From a bacterium (GTDB lineage: Bacteria > Armatimonadota > Zipacnadia > Zipacnadales > UBA11051): 64,000 nucleotides of DNA. The notes under the pieces were generated by a model. That model searched no databases. It was not told where the DNA came from and saw nothing but the letters and a program-made list of their open reading frames with translations. Position 1 is the stretch's first letter. Each line of letters starts with the position of its first letter. Shown piece after piece: positions 33,636 to 41,001 of the stretch. The stretch is taken from NCBI GenBank assembly GCA_030604405.1, contig JAUVVY010000011.1, positions 40,595 through 104,594 of the forward strand, in the 5' to 3' direction. The translations under genes were made by a program, and so were the position numbers.

Positions 33636-34385
33636 ATGGTATATCCGAAATGCTTGCGAATTGTGGCGGCTCTTGGTTTGGCTGCGCTTGGCGTGTGCCC
33701 ACTTTCGTGCGCAAAGGAACTGGAGACCGCGGAGCCGGACTGGGCCGCGCAAAGAAACGCCATGGTTGATATGCTCGTTGCCCGCTGGGAGCTGCAGGAG
33801 CAGCGCGTCATAGCAGCAATGCGCAAGACGCCTCGGCACCTGTTCGTCCCGGAGGAAGTTCGGCCGTATGCCTATGTGGACACGCCGCTGCCGATTGGGA
33901 ACGAGCAGACCATATCAGCGCCCTCGATAGTGGCCTTGATGACGGACCTGCTCAAACCCAAGCCGGAGCACATCGTCTTCGAAGTAGGGACTGGCTCGGG
34001 GTACCAGGCGGCAGTGCTGGGCGAGCTGGTGAAGCACGTGTATTCCATCGAGATCGTCGAGCCGCTGGCGCACTCCGCGCGCGACAGGCTGCGTGAGCTG
34101 GGCTACGAAAATGTCTCGGTACGGGCTGGTGACGGCTATCGCGGCTGGCCGGCTCATGCCCCCTTCGACGGTATCATCGTCACCTGCGCGCCCAACCGCA
34201 TCCCGGAGCCGCTGGTGGAGCAGCTCAAGGAGGGCGGGCGGATGGTGATACCCGTCGGCGAGGAGCATGGAGTTCAGCACCTCTACCTGCTGACTAAGGA
34301 GCATGGCGAGATCGTCAAGAAATCGGTGCTGCCGGTTCGCTTTGTGCCGATGACGGGGGAGATCCAGCAAGAGCCAGGCGAATAG
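33636..34385 (+). CDS. pcm: Exported protein-L-isoaspartate O-methyltransferase
   Basis: A 249-residue protein that transfers a methyl group from SAM to isoaspartyl residues for repair of aged proteins. The Pcm core is complete: 'AMRKTPRHLFVPEEVRPYAY', 'GNEQTISAPSIVALMTDLL', SAM motif 'VFEVGTGSGYQAAVLGEL', 'VYSIEI' and 'DGIIVTCAPNRIPEPLVEQL'. Unlike most Pcm (about 210 residues), it has a ~33-residue hydrophobic N-terminus, 'LRIVAALGLAALGVCPLSC', that looks like a signal peptide or lipoprotein signal. Export would need SAM outside the cytoplasm, which is a puzzle. AGGAGG at 33621-33626 fits ATG 33636 (9 nt). It lies just upstream of the ECF sigma operon. Confidence 0.88.
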   Translation: MVYPKCLRIVAALGLAALGVCPLSCAKELETAEPDWAAQRNAMVDMLVARWELQEQRVIAAMRKTPRHLFVPEEVRPYAYVDTPLPIGNEQTISAPSIVALMTDLLKPKPEHIVFEVGTGSGYQAAVLGELVKHVYSIEIVEPLAHSARDRLRELGYENVSVRAGDGYRGWPAHAPFDGIIVTCAPNRIPEPLVEQLKEGGRMVIPVGEEHGVQHLYLLTKEHGEIVKKSVLPVRFVPMTGEIQQEPGE

Positions 34386-34426
34386 GGCAATTCTTGTCGC
34401 TGCAGAGGCATTTTACCTAAAATCGT

Positions 34427-34452
34427 GGAATCTGCACAGACTTCAGTTCGTC
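34427..34452 (+). promoter_or_regulatory. ECF-type promoter candidate of the sigma operon
   Basis: GGAAT (34427-34431), 17-bp spacer, CGTC (34449-34452), 24 bp before the sigma-factor start codon. ECF sigma factors typically read GGAAC-N16/17-CGTC and autoregulate, so this looks like the operon's own promoter. Similar pairs occur at 37026-37050 and 38705-38729. Confidence 0.45.
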
Positions 34453-34476
34453 ATTAAGATTGCGAGTTAAAGATTC

Positions 34477-35043
34477 GTGAGCACGGAGGCAGCAGAAGAA
34501 AAAGTGGTTGCAAAGGCTCAGGCAGGCGACCAAAGAGCTTTCGGCACGCTCTATTCGCAATATGGGCGCGTGATCTATAGCATCATCCGGCACATGATCG
34601 GCAATGAAGAGACGGCCGCCGACCTGGCCCAGGAGACGTTCATTCGCGCCTGGCGATCACTGCCCAGGCTGCAGGAGCCGAAGGCGTTTGGCGGCTGGCT
34701 GCGGATGATAGCCCTGAACCTGACGCGCGACTGGGTCAGAGCCGACCGGCCGACCGAGCCGCTGGATGGCGAAAATGATGAAGAGATGGCCAGGCAATGG
34801 GCCGACGATGAGGCAGGACCGGCCGACCGACTGCGAACCTCCGAACAGCAGCGCCAGGTCACGGAAGCGGTCCACCGGCTCAACGAGGATCAGAGGCTGG
34901 TCATAGTCATGCACCATCTGGAAGGCAAGCCGGTTGCGGAGATCGGCCGGGAGTTGGGAATACCCGTTGGGACAGTGCTGTCGCGTCTGGCTCGCGGACG
35001 AGAAGCGCTGCGGATCAAACTCGCTCCCTATGTGGAGGAATAA
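34477..35043 (+). CDS. ECF-subfamily RNA polymerase sigma factor (SigE/RpoE-like)
   Basis: A 188-residue sigma factor lacking region 3. Region 2 is 'FGTLYSQYGRVIYSIIRHMI', 'ADLAQETFIRAWRSLPRLQE' and 'FGGWLRMIALNLTRDWVRAD'. Region 4 is 'LNEDQRLVIVMHHLEGKPVA' and 'IGRELGIPVGTVLSRLARGR'. The start is GTG 34477; the ribosome-binding site is weak. The anti-sigma gene starts 5 nt after its stop and the RseB-like gene overlaps the anti-sigma by 4 nt, giving a classic three-gene envelope-stress operon. A GGAAT-N17-CGTC element precedes it. Confidence 0.93.
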   Translation: MSTEAAEEKVVAKAQAGDQRAFGTLYSQYGRVIYSIIRHMIGNEETAADLAQETFIRAWRSLPRLQEPKAFGGWLRMIALNLTRDWVRADRPTEPLDGENDEEMARQWADDEAGPADRLRTSEQQRQVTEAVHRLNEDQRLVIVMHHLEGKPVAEIGRELGIPVGTVLSRLARGREALRIKLAPYVEE

Positions 35044-35048
35044 CGATA

Positions 35049-35543
35049 ATGGACTGCGCAGAGATCCTGAAAATACTGCCCGACTACACAGTCGGGGCTT
35101 TGGAAGAGCACATCGCAGCTCACGTGCGGGCGCATCTGGCGGAGTGTGAAAGCTGCCGTCGTGAGTTGAGGGCACTTGAGAACACCGGTGCCCTGCTTGG
35201 GCCGATGCCGGCGGTTGATGCGCCGCGAGATCTCTGGGCGGCGATCCAGGCACAGCTTGAGCCGAGGGCGCGACGCAAACCGGCATGGCGCGTGTACTGG
35301 AAGCCGACAGTAGCGGTGGCAGCCGCAGCGGCGATACTGATAGCTGTGCTGTTGGCATGGCCGCTGATGCAAGCGCCGGTGCCGCTGACGCCCGACCTGC
35401 CCGTGCTCGCCACCGCCGAGGGCACTAGCTACGCCGAGGCTCAGATCGCAGGCGCGTGGGACCAGCCGCTGGCTGATGAAGCCTCCCTGGCGCTGGCGAT
35501 GGCAGTGATCGAACCGGAAAACTCAGGAGAAATGATACAGTGA
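35049..35543 (+). CDS. Membrane anti-sigma factor with zinc-finger (zf-HC2-like) domain
   Basis: A 164-residue protein. The N-terminal segment 'ILPDYTVGALEEHIAAHV' and 'HLAECESCRREL' form a zf-HC2/ZAS anti-sigma domain with His and C-x-x-C ligands. One transmembrane helix ('VAVAAAAAILIAVLLAWPLM', about 82-103) places a ~60-residue tail outside the cytoplasm. It would bind the ECF sigma encoded 5 nt upstream and release it on signal, probably by regulated proteolysis. Its TGA overlaps the GTG start of the RseB-like gene (GTGA). Confidence 0.88.
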   Translation: MDCAEILKILPDYTVGALEEHIAAHVRAHLAECESCRRELRALENTGALLGPMPAVDAPRDLWAAIQAQLEPRARRKPAWRVYWKPTVAVAAAAAILIAVLLAWPLMQAPVPLTPDLPVLATAEGTSYAEAQIAGAWDQPLADEASLALAMAVIEPENSGEMIQ

Positions 35544-36901
35544 AGAGCAGGCTATTGGCAGTGGGACTGGTGGTGCTTGCGGCGCTTGCCGTCTGTGGAT
35601 GCAAGCCGCGCGAGCTCTCGGGCGAGGCGGGCCGGGAGCTTGTGCGTGAGATCAAGAAGGCCAGGGCCGAAGTCAGCCTCAAAGGCGAGCTGACGACCGC
35701 CGTCCGCATCGGTGACCGATACGTCAATGCGGAGGCGACGATCCACCGCGGCGATGGTCGCCTGCAGCTTGAGTTTACCGCCGGCAAAGCCAAGGGAGTC
35801 AAGATCATCGAGCAGGGCGGCAGCGTGTGGCAGATAGGGCCGGACGGCAAAGCGGTGCGGCGCCTGCCACGCAACCCGCTGGACCAGATGCCACCGCTGG
35901 GGAAGAAAGCTGTGGTCACCGTCGCACGCGGCACCCGGGTGCTGGGCCGGCCCACTGACAATGTCGCTATCAAACCGCATCCACAGTCCGCGGCTCGCGT
36001 GGAGATATGGGCAGACAAACAGACTGGATTTCCGCTGGCCACCGACCGATACGATCACGAGGGCGAGCTGGTTTCGAGCACGCGATACACGGCAGTTGAC
36101 TTCTCCGCGCCGGCCCCCGAGCAGGTCAAACTGCCGGAAGCCCCGAGTGGCCCGGACAGGCTCCAGCAGGCAGAGAAAATTGATAAGGCAAAGGCCGCCG
36201 AGGTGCTCGGTCAAGATCCGCTGGAGCCGAAATACGTGCCGGAAGGCTTTGAGTTGCAGGGCTATTACGTGCATAAGAGGCGACACGGGCAAGCCGTCGA
36301 AGTGCGCTATAGCGACGGCGTGCGGCTGCTGAATATTATACAGATCAAGCTGCCCGGCCGGGCGGAGATGCGAGAGGCGTGGGAAGAAAGACAAAGGCAG
36401 GCGCCAGACCGCGGTGAGGCAGGAGCAGAGCGGCGTCGGGGCGGGCAACAGCGGGGCGAAGGAGAGAGAGAGCGGTGGCGCCAGCGGGGCGAGGCTCAGG
36501 GCCAGGGCACGGAGCCAGGACGCGGCCCGGGCCGCGAGCGGGGCGGAGCAGAAAGGCGCGAGCGTGAAGCCGGCGGGGACGAGGCCAGCGCAGAAAGGCG
36601 CCGGGAGCTCAGAGAGCAGTGGCAGCAGCGGCGCGAGGCTGAGGGCCAGGGCACGGAGCCAGGACGCGGCCCACGCCAGGGCCGTGCAGAGCGTGGGCAG
36701 CGACAGGGCCCCGGTGGCGGCGAACGCGGCATGCAGCAGCGCCAGGGCCAGTGGGGCGGCGGAGTGATGCGCAGTCTCCTGCGCGGTAACGTCATCCGCT
36801 TCCGGGTCGGGAACCTCGGCATCATAGTGGCCGGAGAATTGCCCGCCGAGGAGCTGCGCAAAGTGGCCGACAGTATGCGCCAGGTCGGCACCGACTTCTG
36901 A
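35540..36901 (+). CDS. RseB/LolA-like lipoprotein with Arg/Gln/Glu/Gly-rich insert
   Basis: A 453-residue exported protein, third gene of the sigma operon, likely binding the anti-sigma factor outside the membrane. Lipoprotein signal 'LAALAVCGC|K'. Residues about 30-260 show a MucB/RseB- or LolA-type half-barrel ('AEVSLKGELTTAVRIGD', 'IIEQGGSVWQIGPDG', 'IWADKQTGFPLATDRYDHEG'), then 'YVPEGFELQGYYVHKRRHGQ' and a C-terminal strand ('IRFRVGNLGIIVAGELP'). Between about residues 275 and 405 lies a low-complexity tract of R, E, Q and G with a 48-codon internal duplication. AGGAGA 9 nt upstream supports GTG 35540. A terminator follows. Confidence 0.75.
   Translation: MKSRLLAVGLVVLAALAVCGCKPRELSGEAGRELVREIKKARAEVSLKGELTTAVRIGDRYVNAEATIHRGDGRLQLEFTAGKAKGVKIIEQGGSVWQIGPDGKAVRRLPRNPLDQMPPLGKKAVVTVARGTRVLGRPTDNVAIKPHPQSAARVEIWADKQTGFPLATDRYDHEGELVSSTRYTAVDFSAPAPEQVKLPEAPSGPDRLQQAEKIDKAKAAEVLGQDPLEPKYVPEGFELQGYYVHKRRHGQAVEVRYSDGVRLLNIIQIKLPGRAEMREAWEERQRQAPDRGEAGAERRRGGQQRGEGERERWRQRGEAQGQGTEPGRGPGRERGGAERREREAGGDEASAERRRELREQWQQRREAEGQGTEPGRGPRQGRAERGQRQGPGGGERGMQQRQGQWGGGVMRSLLRGNVIRFRVGNLGIIVAGELPAEELRKVADSMRQVGTDF
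36489..36676 (+). repeat. Internal direct repeat within the RseB-like gene
   Basis: A segment of about 40 bp starting at 36489 (GCGAGGCTCAGGGCCAGGGC...) recurs at 36633 with few changes, exactly 144 bp (48 codons) apart and in frame. It encodes 'GQGTEPGRGP' twice and shows recent in-frame expansion of the low-complexity tract. Confidence 0.8.
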
Positions 36902-36936
36902 GCGCCTCCAGATAGCTATATGCCAGGTGCAGGCAG

Positions 36937-36970
36937 GCCCGCAGGCAGATAAGCTGCGGGCTTCTGTTTT
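36937..36970 (+). terminator. Rho-independent terminator of the sigma operon
   Basis: GCCCGCAG (36937-36944), 9-nt loop, CTGCGGGC (36954-36961), then TTCTGTTTT, 36 bp after the RseB-like stop codon. It is part of repeat module A. Confidence 0.7.
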
Positions 36971-37025
36971 ACCTGGCCTCAATTGCCTTGCACTGCGGAA
37001 TCTCAGGAGAATTTTCGAATTGGTG

Positions 37026-37050
37026 GGAATATCTTTGTCGCCCCGCCGTC
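37026..37050 (+). promoter_or_regulatory. ECF-type promoter candidate, module A
   Basis: GGAAT (37026-37030), 16-bp spacer, CGTC (37047-37050). It is identical in spacing to the copy before the Spy-like gene; the predicted start lies near 37057. Confidence 0.45.
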
Positions 37051-37082
37051 TTCAGACTTGTAAGCTCTACAATCAGGAGCCG

Positions 37083-37244
37083 ATGATCGCCGTGATGGTG
37101 GTGGCGGCTTGCGCCAGGCGCGGCGAAACCGCCCAAATACCCGCCAAATCCGGCTCCGAGACAGCTCAATATGCCGACCTGAAAACCAAAAAGGGGACGC
37201 CAAACGCCCCCTTTTTTCAACGCCTCAAAACTCTTGGTGAATAA
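37083..37244 (+). pseudogene. Truncated relic of a Spy-like gene (53 codons)
   Basis: ATG 37083 follows repeat module A and a GGAG-type site. The ORF begins 'MIAVMVVAACARRG', which resembles the signal-peptide region of the Spy-like gene behind module B ('MAVLAMVAVVLVPACAQQG'). It then runs into unrelated sequence ending 'LKTKKGTPNAPFF', which is translation of a terminator. I infer a partial duplication whose body was lost. A real 53-residue peptide cannot be excluded, because promoter and terminator are intact. Confidence 0.45.
37191..37217 (+). terminator. Rho-independent terminator
   Basis: AAGGGGACG and CGCCCCCTT pair (one mismatch) around CCAAA, followed by TTTTTC. It sits inside the frame of the 53-codon relic and would end transcription from module A. 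Confidence 0.6.
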
Positions 37245-37347
37245 TTGGGGCTCTGGTGGTCGCGAAGGCATGAAGCAGGTTATCCGCGAACTGGCCGCGG
37301 GCAGCATGTAGTGCAACTTTACGGCGTGAAAGTCCCACAGCCGCACG

Positions 37348-37372
37348 CGAACTCTTCAGCTCACTGTACGTC
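37348..37372 (+). promoter_or_regulatory. Weak ECF-like promoter candidate before the polyferredoxin gene
   Basis: CGAAC (37348-37352), 16-bp spacer, CGTC (37369-37372), 31 bp before GTG 37404. One base differs from the GGAAC consensus; by chance such a pair is not rare. Confidence 0.25.
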
Positions 37373-37403
37373 CTCGGTCAGACGGATGAAGGAGGGCCCA
37401 GCC

Positions 37404-38564
37404 GTGAATACATCAGCTAAGCCGCGATCTGCTTCGCGGACGCTAAGACTGCTATCATTGGTGGCAGTTTGGGCGATTATGACCTATATTACGGTTTTGC
37501 ACCAGAAAACGGGTGGCGGTCCGGAGGGCGCGCCGACCGTCCACGCGCTGTGTCCTATGGGGGGTGTGGCGACACTGTACAAAGTCGTCGCCGACGGGAC
37601 CTTCATTCAACGCACCTTTCCGTCGTCGATTATCCTGCTACTCGGCACTGGCGTCCTCGCGCTGGTGTTCAGGAGAGCCTTCTGTGGCTGGATATGCCCG
37701 CTTGGTGCTATGCAGGAACTGTTTGCTACATTGGGACGAAGGCTGCACTGGCGCCGGCCAACTCATGACAATAAGATTGATGGCAGCCTGCGTTGGGTGA
37801 AATACTTGCTGCTATTGCTGATTCTGTTTTTCACTTACCGTACCGGAGAATTGGTCTTTTCGCCCTATGACCCCTGGGCCTCATACGCGCACTTGACGGC
37901 TGGCTGGGCTGAGATTTCCGACGAATTTCTGATTGGGACCATTGTCCTGGCTGCGGCGCTGGTGGGTTCAATGTTGATCGATCGTCCCTTCTGTCGCTAT
38001 CTGTGTCCGTTAGGTGCACTGCTGGGCGCCATCGCGAAGGTCGGGGCAGTTCGAGTGGTGCGTAATGAGGAGACTTGCACGCATTGTCAGCGCTGCAATC
38101 AAGCCTGTCCGGTGGACATCAAGGTGGAGTCGATGTTGCAGGTTCAGACAACCGAGTGCCTGTCGTGCGGCGAATGCGTGGCTTCGTGTCCGGTTCCACA
38201 GACGTTGGAGTTCAGAGCCCGGCGACGGGTGGTCTCTCCGCTGGTGTTGGGCGCGGCCACTCTTGTGATCTTCTTCGGTATGGTGCTGGCCACACAGAGC
38301 GCCGGAGTGTGGAAGTCCCAGCCCGATAGTCTGACCGAGATAACTGGCCAGGGCCTCACTCTTGATCCGGCGAACATTCGCGGCTTTATGTCGCTTAACG
38401 ATATCGAGAGAACATACGGTGTGCCTGCTGGGGAGTTGATCCAACGGCTTGGCCTCCCCGCTGATACCGATCCAACCGAGCCAGTCAAGAATATAATGAA
38501 ACCTCCGGACAGGGATGTGCAGGAAGTACGAGATGCGGTTGCTACACTTATTCAGCATCAATAA
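37404..38564 (+). CDS. Polyferredoxin-like membrane protein (NapH/NosR-type, 4Fe-4S)
   Basis: A 386-residue membrane electron carrier. Four or five transmembrane helices surround the two half-motifs 'FCGWICPLGAMQE' and 'FCRYLCPLGALLG' (CxxxCP) typical of NapH/NosR/RdxA proteins. Two classical [4Fe-4S] motifs follow: 'CTHCQRCNQACP' and 'CLSCGECVASCP'. After a last helix, the C-terminal extracytoplasmic domain ('FMSLNDIERTYGVPAGELIQ', 'GLPADTDPTEPVK') is a helical module often fused to such proteins. GGAGGG 7 nt upstream fixes GTG 37404 over a longer frame from 37245. It presumably moves electrons between quinol and a periplasmic reductase; no partner enzyme is nearby. Confidence 0.88.
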   Translation: MNTSAKPRSASRTLRLLSLVAVWAIMTYITVLHQKTGGGPEGAPTVHALCPMGGVATLYKVVADGTFIQRTFPSSIILLLGTGVLALVFRRAFCGWICPLGAMQELFATLGRRLHWRRPTHDNKIDGSLRWVKYLLLLLILFFTYRTGELVFSPYDPWASYAHLTAGWAEISDEFLIGTIVLAAALVGSMLIDRPFCRYLCPLGALLGAIAKVGAVRVVRNEETCTHCQRCNQACPVDIKVESMLQVQTTECLSCGECVASCPVPQTLEFRARRRVVSPLVLGAATLVIFFGMVLATQSAGVWKSQPDSLTEITGQGLTLDPANIRGFMSLNDIERTYGVPAGELIQRLGLPADTDPTEPVKNIMKPPDRDVQEVRDAVATLIQHQ

Positions 38565-38617
38565 CCGCTTAACCCGATTTGTTTGCAGCTACTCAATAGC
38601 CTTCCGCGTGCAGGCAA

Positions 38618-38652
38618 GCTCGCAGGCAGATAACCTGCGGGCTTGTGTTGTA
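38618..38652 (+). terminator. Hairpin terminator after the polyferredoxin gene
   Basis: GCTCGCAGG (38618-38626) pairs with CCTGCGGGC (38634-38642), one G-T pair, 7-nt loop, followed by TTGTGTTGT. It belongs to module B. Confidence 0.6.
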
Positions 38653-38704
38653 CCTGGGGTCGTCCCGCACACTGCCGCATTCCGAAGAAGTTTGCCAATT
38701 GGTG

Positions 38705-38729
38705 GGAATATATTTGTCGCGCCGCCGTC
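38705..38729 (+). promoter_or_regulatory. ECF-type promoter of the Spy-like gene, module B
   Basis: GGAAT (38705-38709), 16-bp spacer, CGTC (38726-38729), predicted start near 38736, 33 nt before ATG 38769. It matches module A and resembles the promoter before the ECF sigma gene. Confidence 0.5.
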
Positions 38730-38768
38730 TTTACACTTGTAAGCACGATAACCAGGAGGTGTGATTCG

Positions 38769-39299
38769 ATGAGAAAGATGTTGATGATAATGGCCGTACT
38801 GGCGATGGTAGCCGTGGTTCTGGTACCGGCGTGCGCACAGCAAGGCCGTCGCGGGAGGAGAGGCGGCGGGCAGATGAGCGAGGCGGAGCGGGCCCAGATG
38901 CGCGAGCAGATGATAGAGCGGATGCTTGAGCAGGCCGGCCTCACCGACGACGAGAAGGCCGCCGCGAAGGCGGCACTCATTGCCAAGCAGGAGGCGCGTC
39001 GGGTCCTGGCGGAAGAACTGGCCAAGCTGCGGGCCGTAGCAGCGGATGACGCGGGTGCGACGGACGAGGAATTGCAGGAGGCGCTGACGGCGTATCGCGC
39101 CGCCATGACGCAATACCACGACACGATTGAAGCCCAGGACGCGGCTCTGGTTGAGCAGTTGTCGCTCCAGAGTGAAGTGCGATGCATGTTGCTGGGGATT
39201 CTGCAGAACGGCGTGGGCATGAGAGGCGGCATGCGTGGTCCTGATGGTGGCGGACGCGGACGCGGAGACGGAGGCGGAGGCGGACGCGGAGGTCAATGA
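38769..39299 (+). CDS. Secreted Spy/CpxP-like helical protein with Gly/Arg-rich tail
   Basis: A 176-residue protein. Signal peptide: 'MLMIMAVLAMVAVVLVPACA'. The mature part is an amphipathic helical bundle rich in A, E, Q and R ('MREQMIERMLEQAGLTDDEK', 'ALIAKQEARRVLAEELAKLR', 'AYRAAMTQYHDTIEAQDAAL'), resembling Spy/LTXXQ periplasmic chaperones, and it ends in a Gly/Arg tail ('GGGRGRGDGGGGGRGGQ'). AGGAGG 9 nt upstream supports ATG 38769. It lies directly behind an ECF-type promoter in repeat module B, so a role in envelope stress is likely. The classical LTxxQ motif itself is not visible. Confidence 0.6.
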   Translation: MRKMLMIMAVLAMVAVVLVPACAQQGRRGRRGGGQMSEAERAQMREQMIERMLEQAGLTDDEKAAAKAALIAKQEARRVLAEELAKLRAVAADDAGATDEELQEALTAYRAAMTQYHDTIEAQDAALVEQLSLQSEVRCMLLGILQNGVGMRGGMRGPDGGGRGRGDGGGGGRGGQ

Positions 39300-39429
39300 G
39301 TTAAGAACCGAACTCGCAATAAAGCCGCCGGGGGCCGGCCCGGGCCTCTTCGAACGGAAGGCATTGGCGCCTCCCTCAATCAGGGAGGCGCTGACGCCTT
39401 TCAGGATTGTGATTTGCGTTGCGGTATGC

Positions 39430-40506
39430 CTACCTGGTCCGCCACAGGAAAATGATCCCCAGAACTCCGAATAGCACATTCTGCAACCAGCCCGCCACCA
39501 CAGGATGCAAGGCACCAGCCAGGCCGAAAGCCAGTGTCCACGAGCGGACACCGTTGTAGAGAAACACGATCAGAATGGCTATCACCACACCCACGAAGGT
39601 GCCGTAGTGGGCAAAGCGCATGGCAATGGGGGCGGCGATAAGAGCGAACACAAAACAGGCCAGCGGAATTGAGTACTTGAAGTGCAGCTTGACCTGCAGC
39701 TTCTGGGTATTCTGGCCGCCGGGGCTGACGGTCCTGATCAGGTCCTTGAGCTGCGTAGCGCTCATCTCCAGCTCCCGTTGCCGGCCCGTGTAGTAGTCCT
39801 GCAGCGCCTTTCGCAGCTTCACGGCCTTTGTGCCGAACTTCTCGACCGAGTGTATGCTCCGGCCGCCCGCCTTCATCTTCACCGTCTTGCCTTCGCGCAA
39901 GATCCATACGTTAGCGTCCAGTTCGGCCCAGTTCGCGGTTGTAATGCTGACGATATCGTGGTTTTCATCCTCGGTCACGATCATTACGCGCTCAAGCTGA
40001 TTGTGCTCCGCGTCCATGTGTCCGACGTAAAAGATGCGCCTCCGTTCATCCTTGAAATAGACATTGTACTGCTCCCTGACGATTGGCTGGCTGTGCGTCA
40101 TCTGCCTGAACGCCTCGCTCGCACGCCTGCTGGCTGCCGGCACCACGTACTCGTTGGTGGCCAGCGCCAGTACGCTCGCCACCAGCCCCACCAGCAGCAT
40201 CGGGATGCAGATGCGCACCACGCTGATGCCTCCGGCGCGCATGGCTCGGGTTTCACCGTGGGTCTTCAGGCTGGTCATCGTCATCGCCACGGCAACTACG
40301 GTCCCCACCGGCATGGACCAGACGATGGCGTGCGGCGAATGATAGAAGAGGAACTTGGCAATAAGGGGCAGCGGTGCTCGCAGGCCGAAGAGTATGGAGC
40401 CGAGCTGGCGCGCCGCGTCACCAAGCATGATCACCGCAAAGGTGAGCACTCCGATGAAGAATGGCAGGACAAGCTGCCGGCAGATGTAGCGGTCAAGTAT
40501 TTTCAT
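39430..40506 (-). CDS. LptF/LptG (YjgP/YjgQ) family permease
   Basis: A 358-residue membrane protein of the lipopolysaccharide export permease family. The N-terminus 'LDRYICRQLVLPFFIGVLTF' is the family signature, followed by two helices and 'SMPVGTVVAVAMTMTSLKTH', 'ETRAMRAGGIS' (the coupling helix for the LptB ATPase), a large periplasmic beta-jellyroll (about 130-265), and three C-terminal helices. Only one such permease is present here; LptF and LptG normally pair with LptB. Its presence implies an outer membrane. ATG 40506 is preferred over a TTG three codons upstream. It lies 35 bp after the acpS stop on the same strand. Confidence 0.85.
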   Translation of the reverse strand: MKILDRYICRQLVLPFFIGVLTFAVIMLGDAARQLGSILFGLRAPLPLIAKFLFYHSPHAIVWSMPVGTVVAVAMTMTSLKTHGETRAMRAGGISVVRICIPMLLVGLVASVLALATNEYVVPAASRRASEAFRQMTHSQPIVREQYNVYFKDERRRIFYVGHMDAEHNQLERVMIVTEDENHDIVSITTANWAELDANVWILREGKTVKMKAGGRSIHSVEKFGTKAVKLRKALQDYYTGRQRELEMSATQLKDLIRTVSPGGQNTQKLQVKLHFKYSIPLACFVFALIAAPIAMRFAHYGTFVGVVIAILIVFLYNGVRSWTLAFGLAGALHPVVAGWLQNVLFGVLGIIFLWRTR

Positions 40507-40541
40507 GGCCCGCAATAAGAGGTTGCAGTGATCGCGACGAA

Positions 40542-40943
40542 CTACTCATCGTTAGAACCCGCAGCGCCCTCCAGTATAACAACGGCCACTGCCATGTCGC
40601 GTTCGTGCGAAAGCGACACGTGGATGCTGGTGACGCCGAGCTTCTCGGCGTACTCGGCGGCAAATCCGGCGAGATTCAGCGAGGGTGCGCCGCGCTCGTT
40701 GTGTGATACCCAGATGTCAATGAAACGCATCCCGCCCGCCCAGCCGAGACCGAAGGCCTTCATGCACGCCTCTTTGGCGGCAAAACGGATGGCGTAGGAC
40801 TTGGGCATCGTCGCGCCGGTGCCACATTCCGCTTGCTCCTGGGGTGTGAAGCAGCGGTCCAGGAAGCGAGTGCCGTTGCGTTCGATCACGCCCTCGATAT
40901 GACTGATCGAGCACAGGTCTATGCCAATAGCTACTATACTCAC
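40542..40943 (-). CDS. acpS: Holo-[acyl-carrier-protein] synthase
   Basis: A 133-residue phosphopantetheinyl transferase that converts apo-ACP to holo-ACP using CoA. 'AIGIDLCSISHIE' contains the metal-binding Asp, 'FAAKEACMKAFGLG' holds the catalytic E and K, and 'VSLSHERDMAVAVV' is the conserved C-terminal motif. Length fits the AcpS group (about 120-135). GGAG 8 nt upstream supports the GTG start at 40943. It lies between an L,D-transpeptidase gene and the LptF-like gene, all on the minus strand. Confidence 0.93.
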   Translation of the reverse strand: MSIVAIGIDLCSISHIEGVIERNGTRFLDRCFTPQEQAECGTGATMPKSYAIRFAAKEACMKAFGLGWAGGMRFIDIWVSHNERGAPSLNLAGFAAEYAEKLGVTSIHVSLSHERDMAVAVVILEGAAGSNDE

Positions 40944-41001
40944 GTTGCGTGCTCCGCATCATTATTTGGTGGCTCTGTTCTATTCTACCTCTTAGACGGT
41001 G

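Larger units (their letters stand above)
36928..37082 (+). repeat. Dispersed terminator-promoter module, copy A
   Basis: About 155 bp, clearly homologous to 38609-38768: both start TGCAGGCA, carry a hairpin with CAGATAA in the loop, then TACCTGG, then ATTGGTGGGAATAT...TTTGTCGC, CCGCCGTCTT and ACTTGTAAGC, ending in a purine-rich ribosome-binding site. It contains a hairpin (36937-36961: GCCCGCAG / CTGCGGGC, then TTCTGTTTT) that terminates the RseB-like gene, and a GGAAT-N16-CGTC promoter. It leads into a truncated ORF. Confidence 0.8.
38609..38768 (+). repeat. Dispersed terminator-promoter module, copy B
   Basis: Second copy of the module at 36928-37082. It contains a terminator hairpin for the polyferredoxin gene, a GGAAT-N16-CGTC promoter, and an AGGAGG site (38754-38759) feeding the Spy-like gene. 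Confidence 0.8.

Noticed and set aside
35552..36982. 476-residue minus-strand ORF
   Set aside because: It lies antisense to the RseB-like gene. The Arg/Gly/Gln-rich tract gives an Ala/Leu/Pro-rich shadow; there is no start signal.
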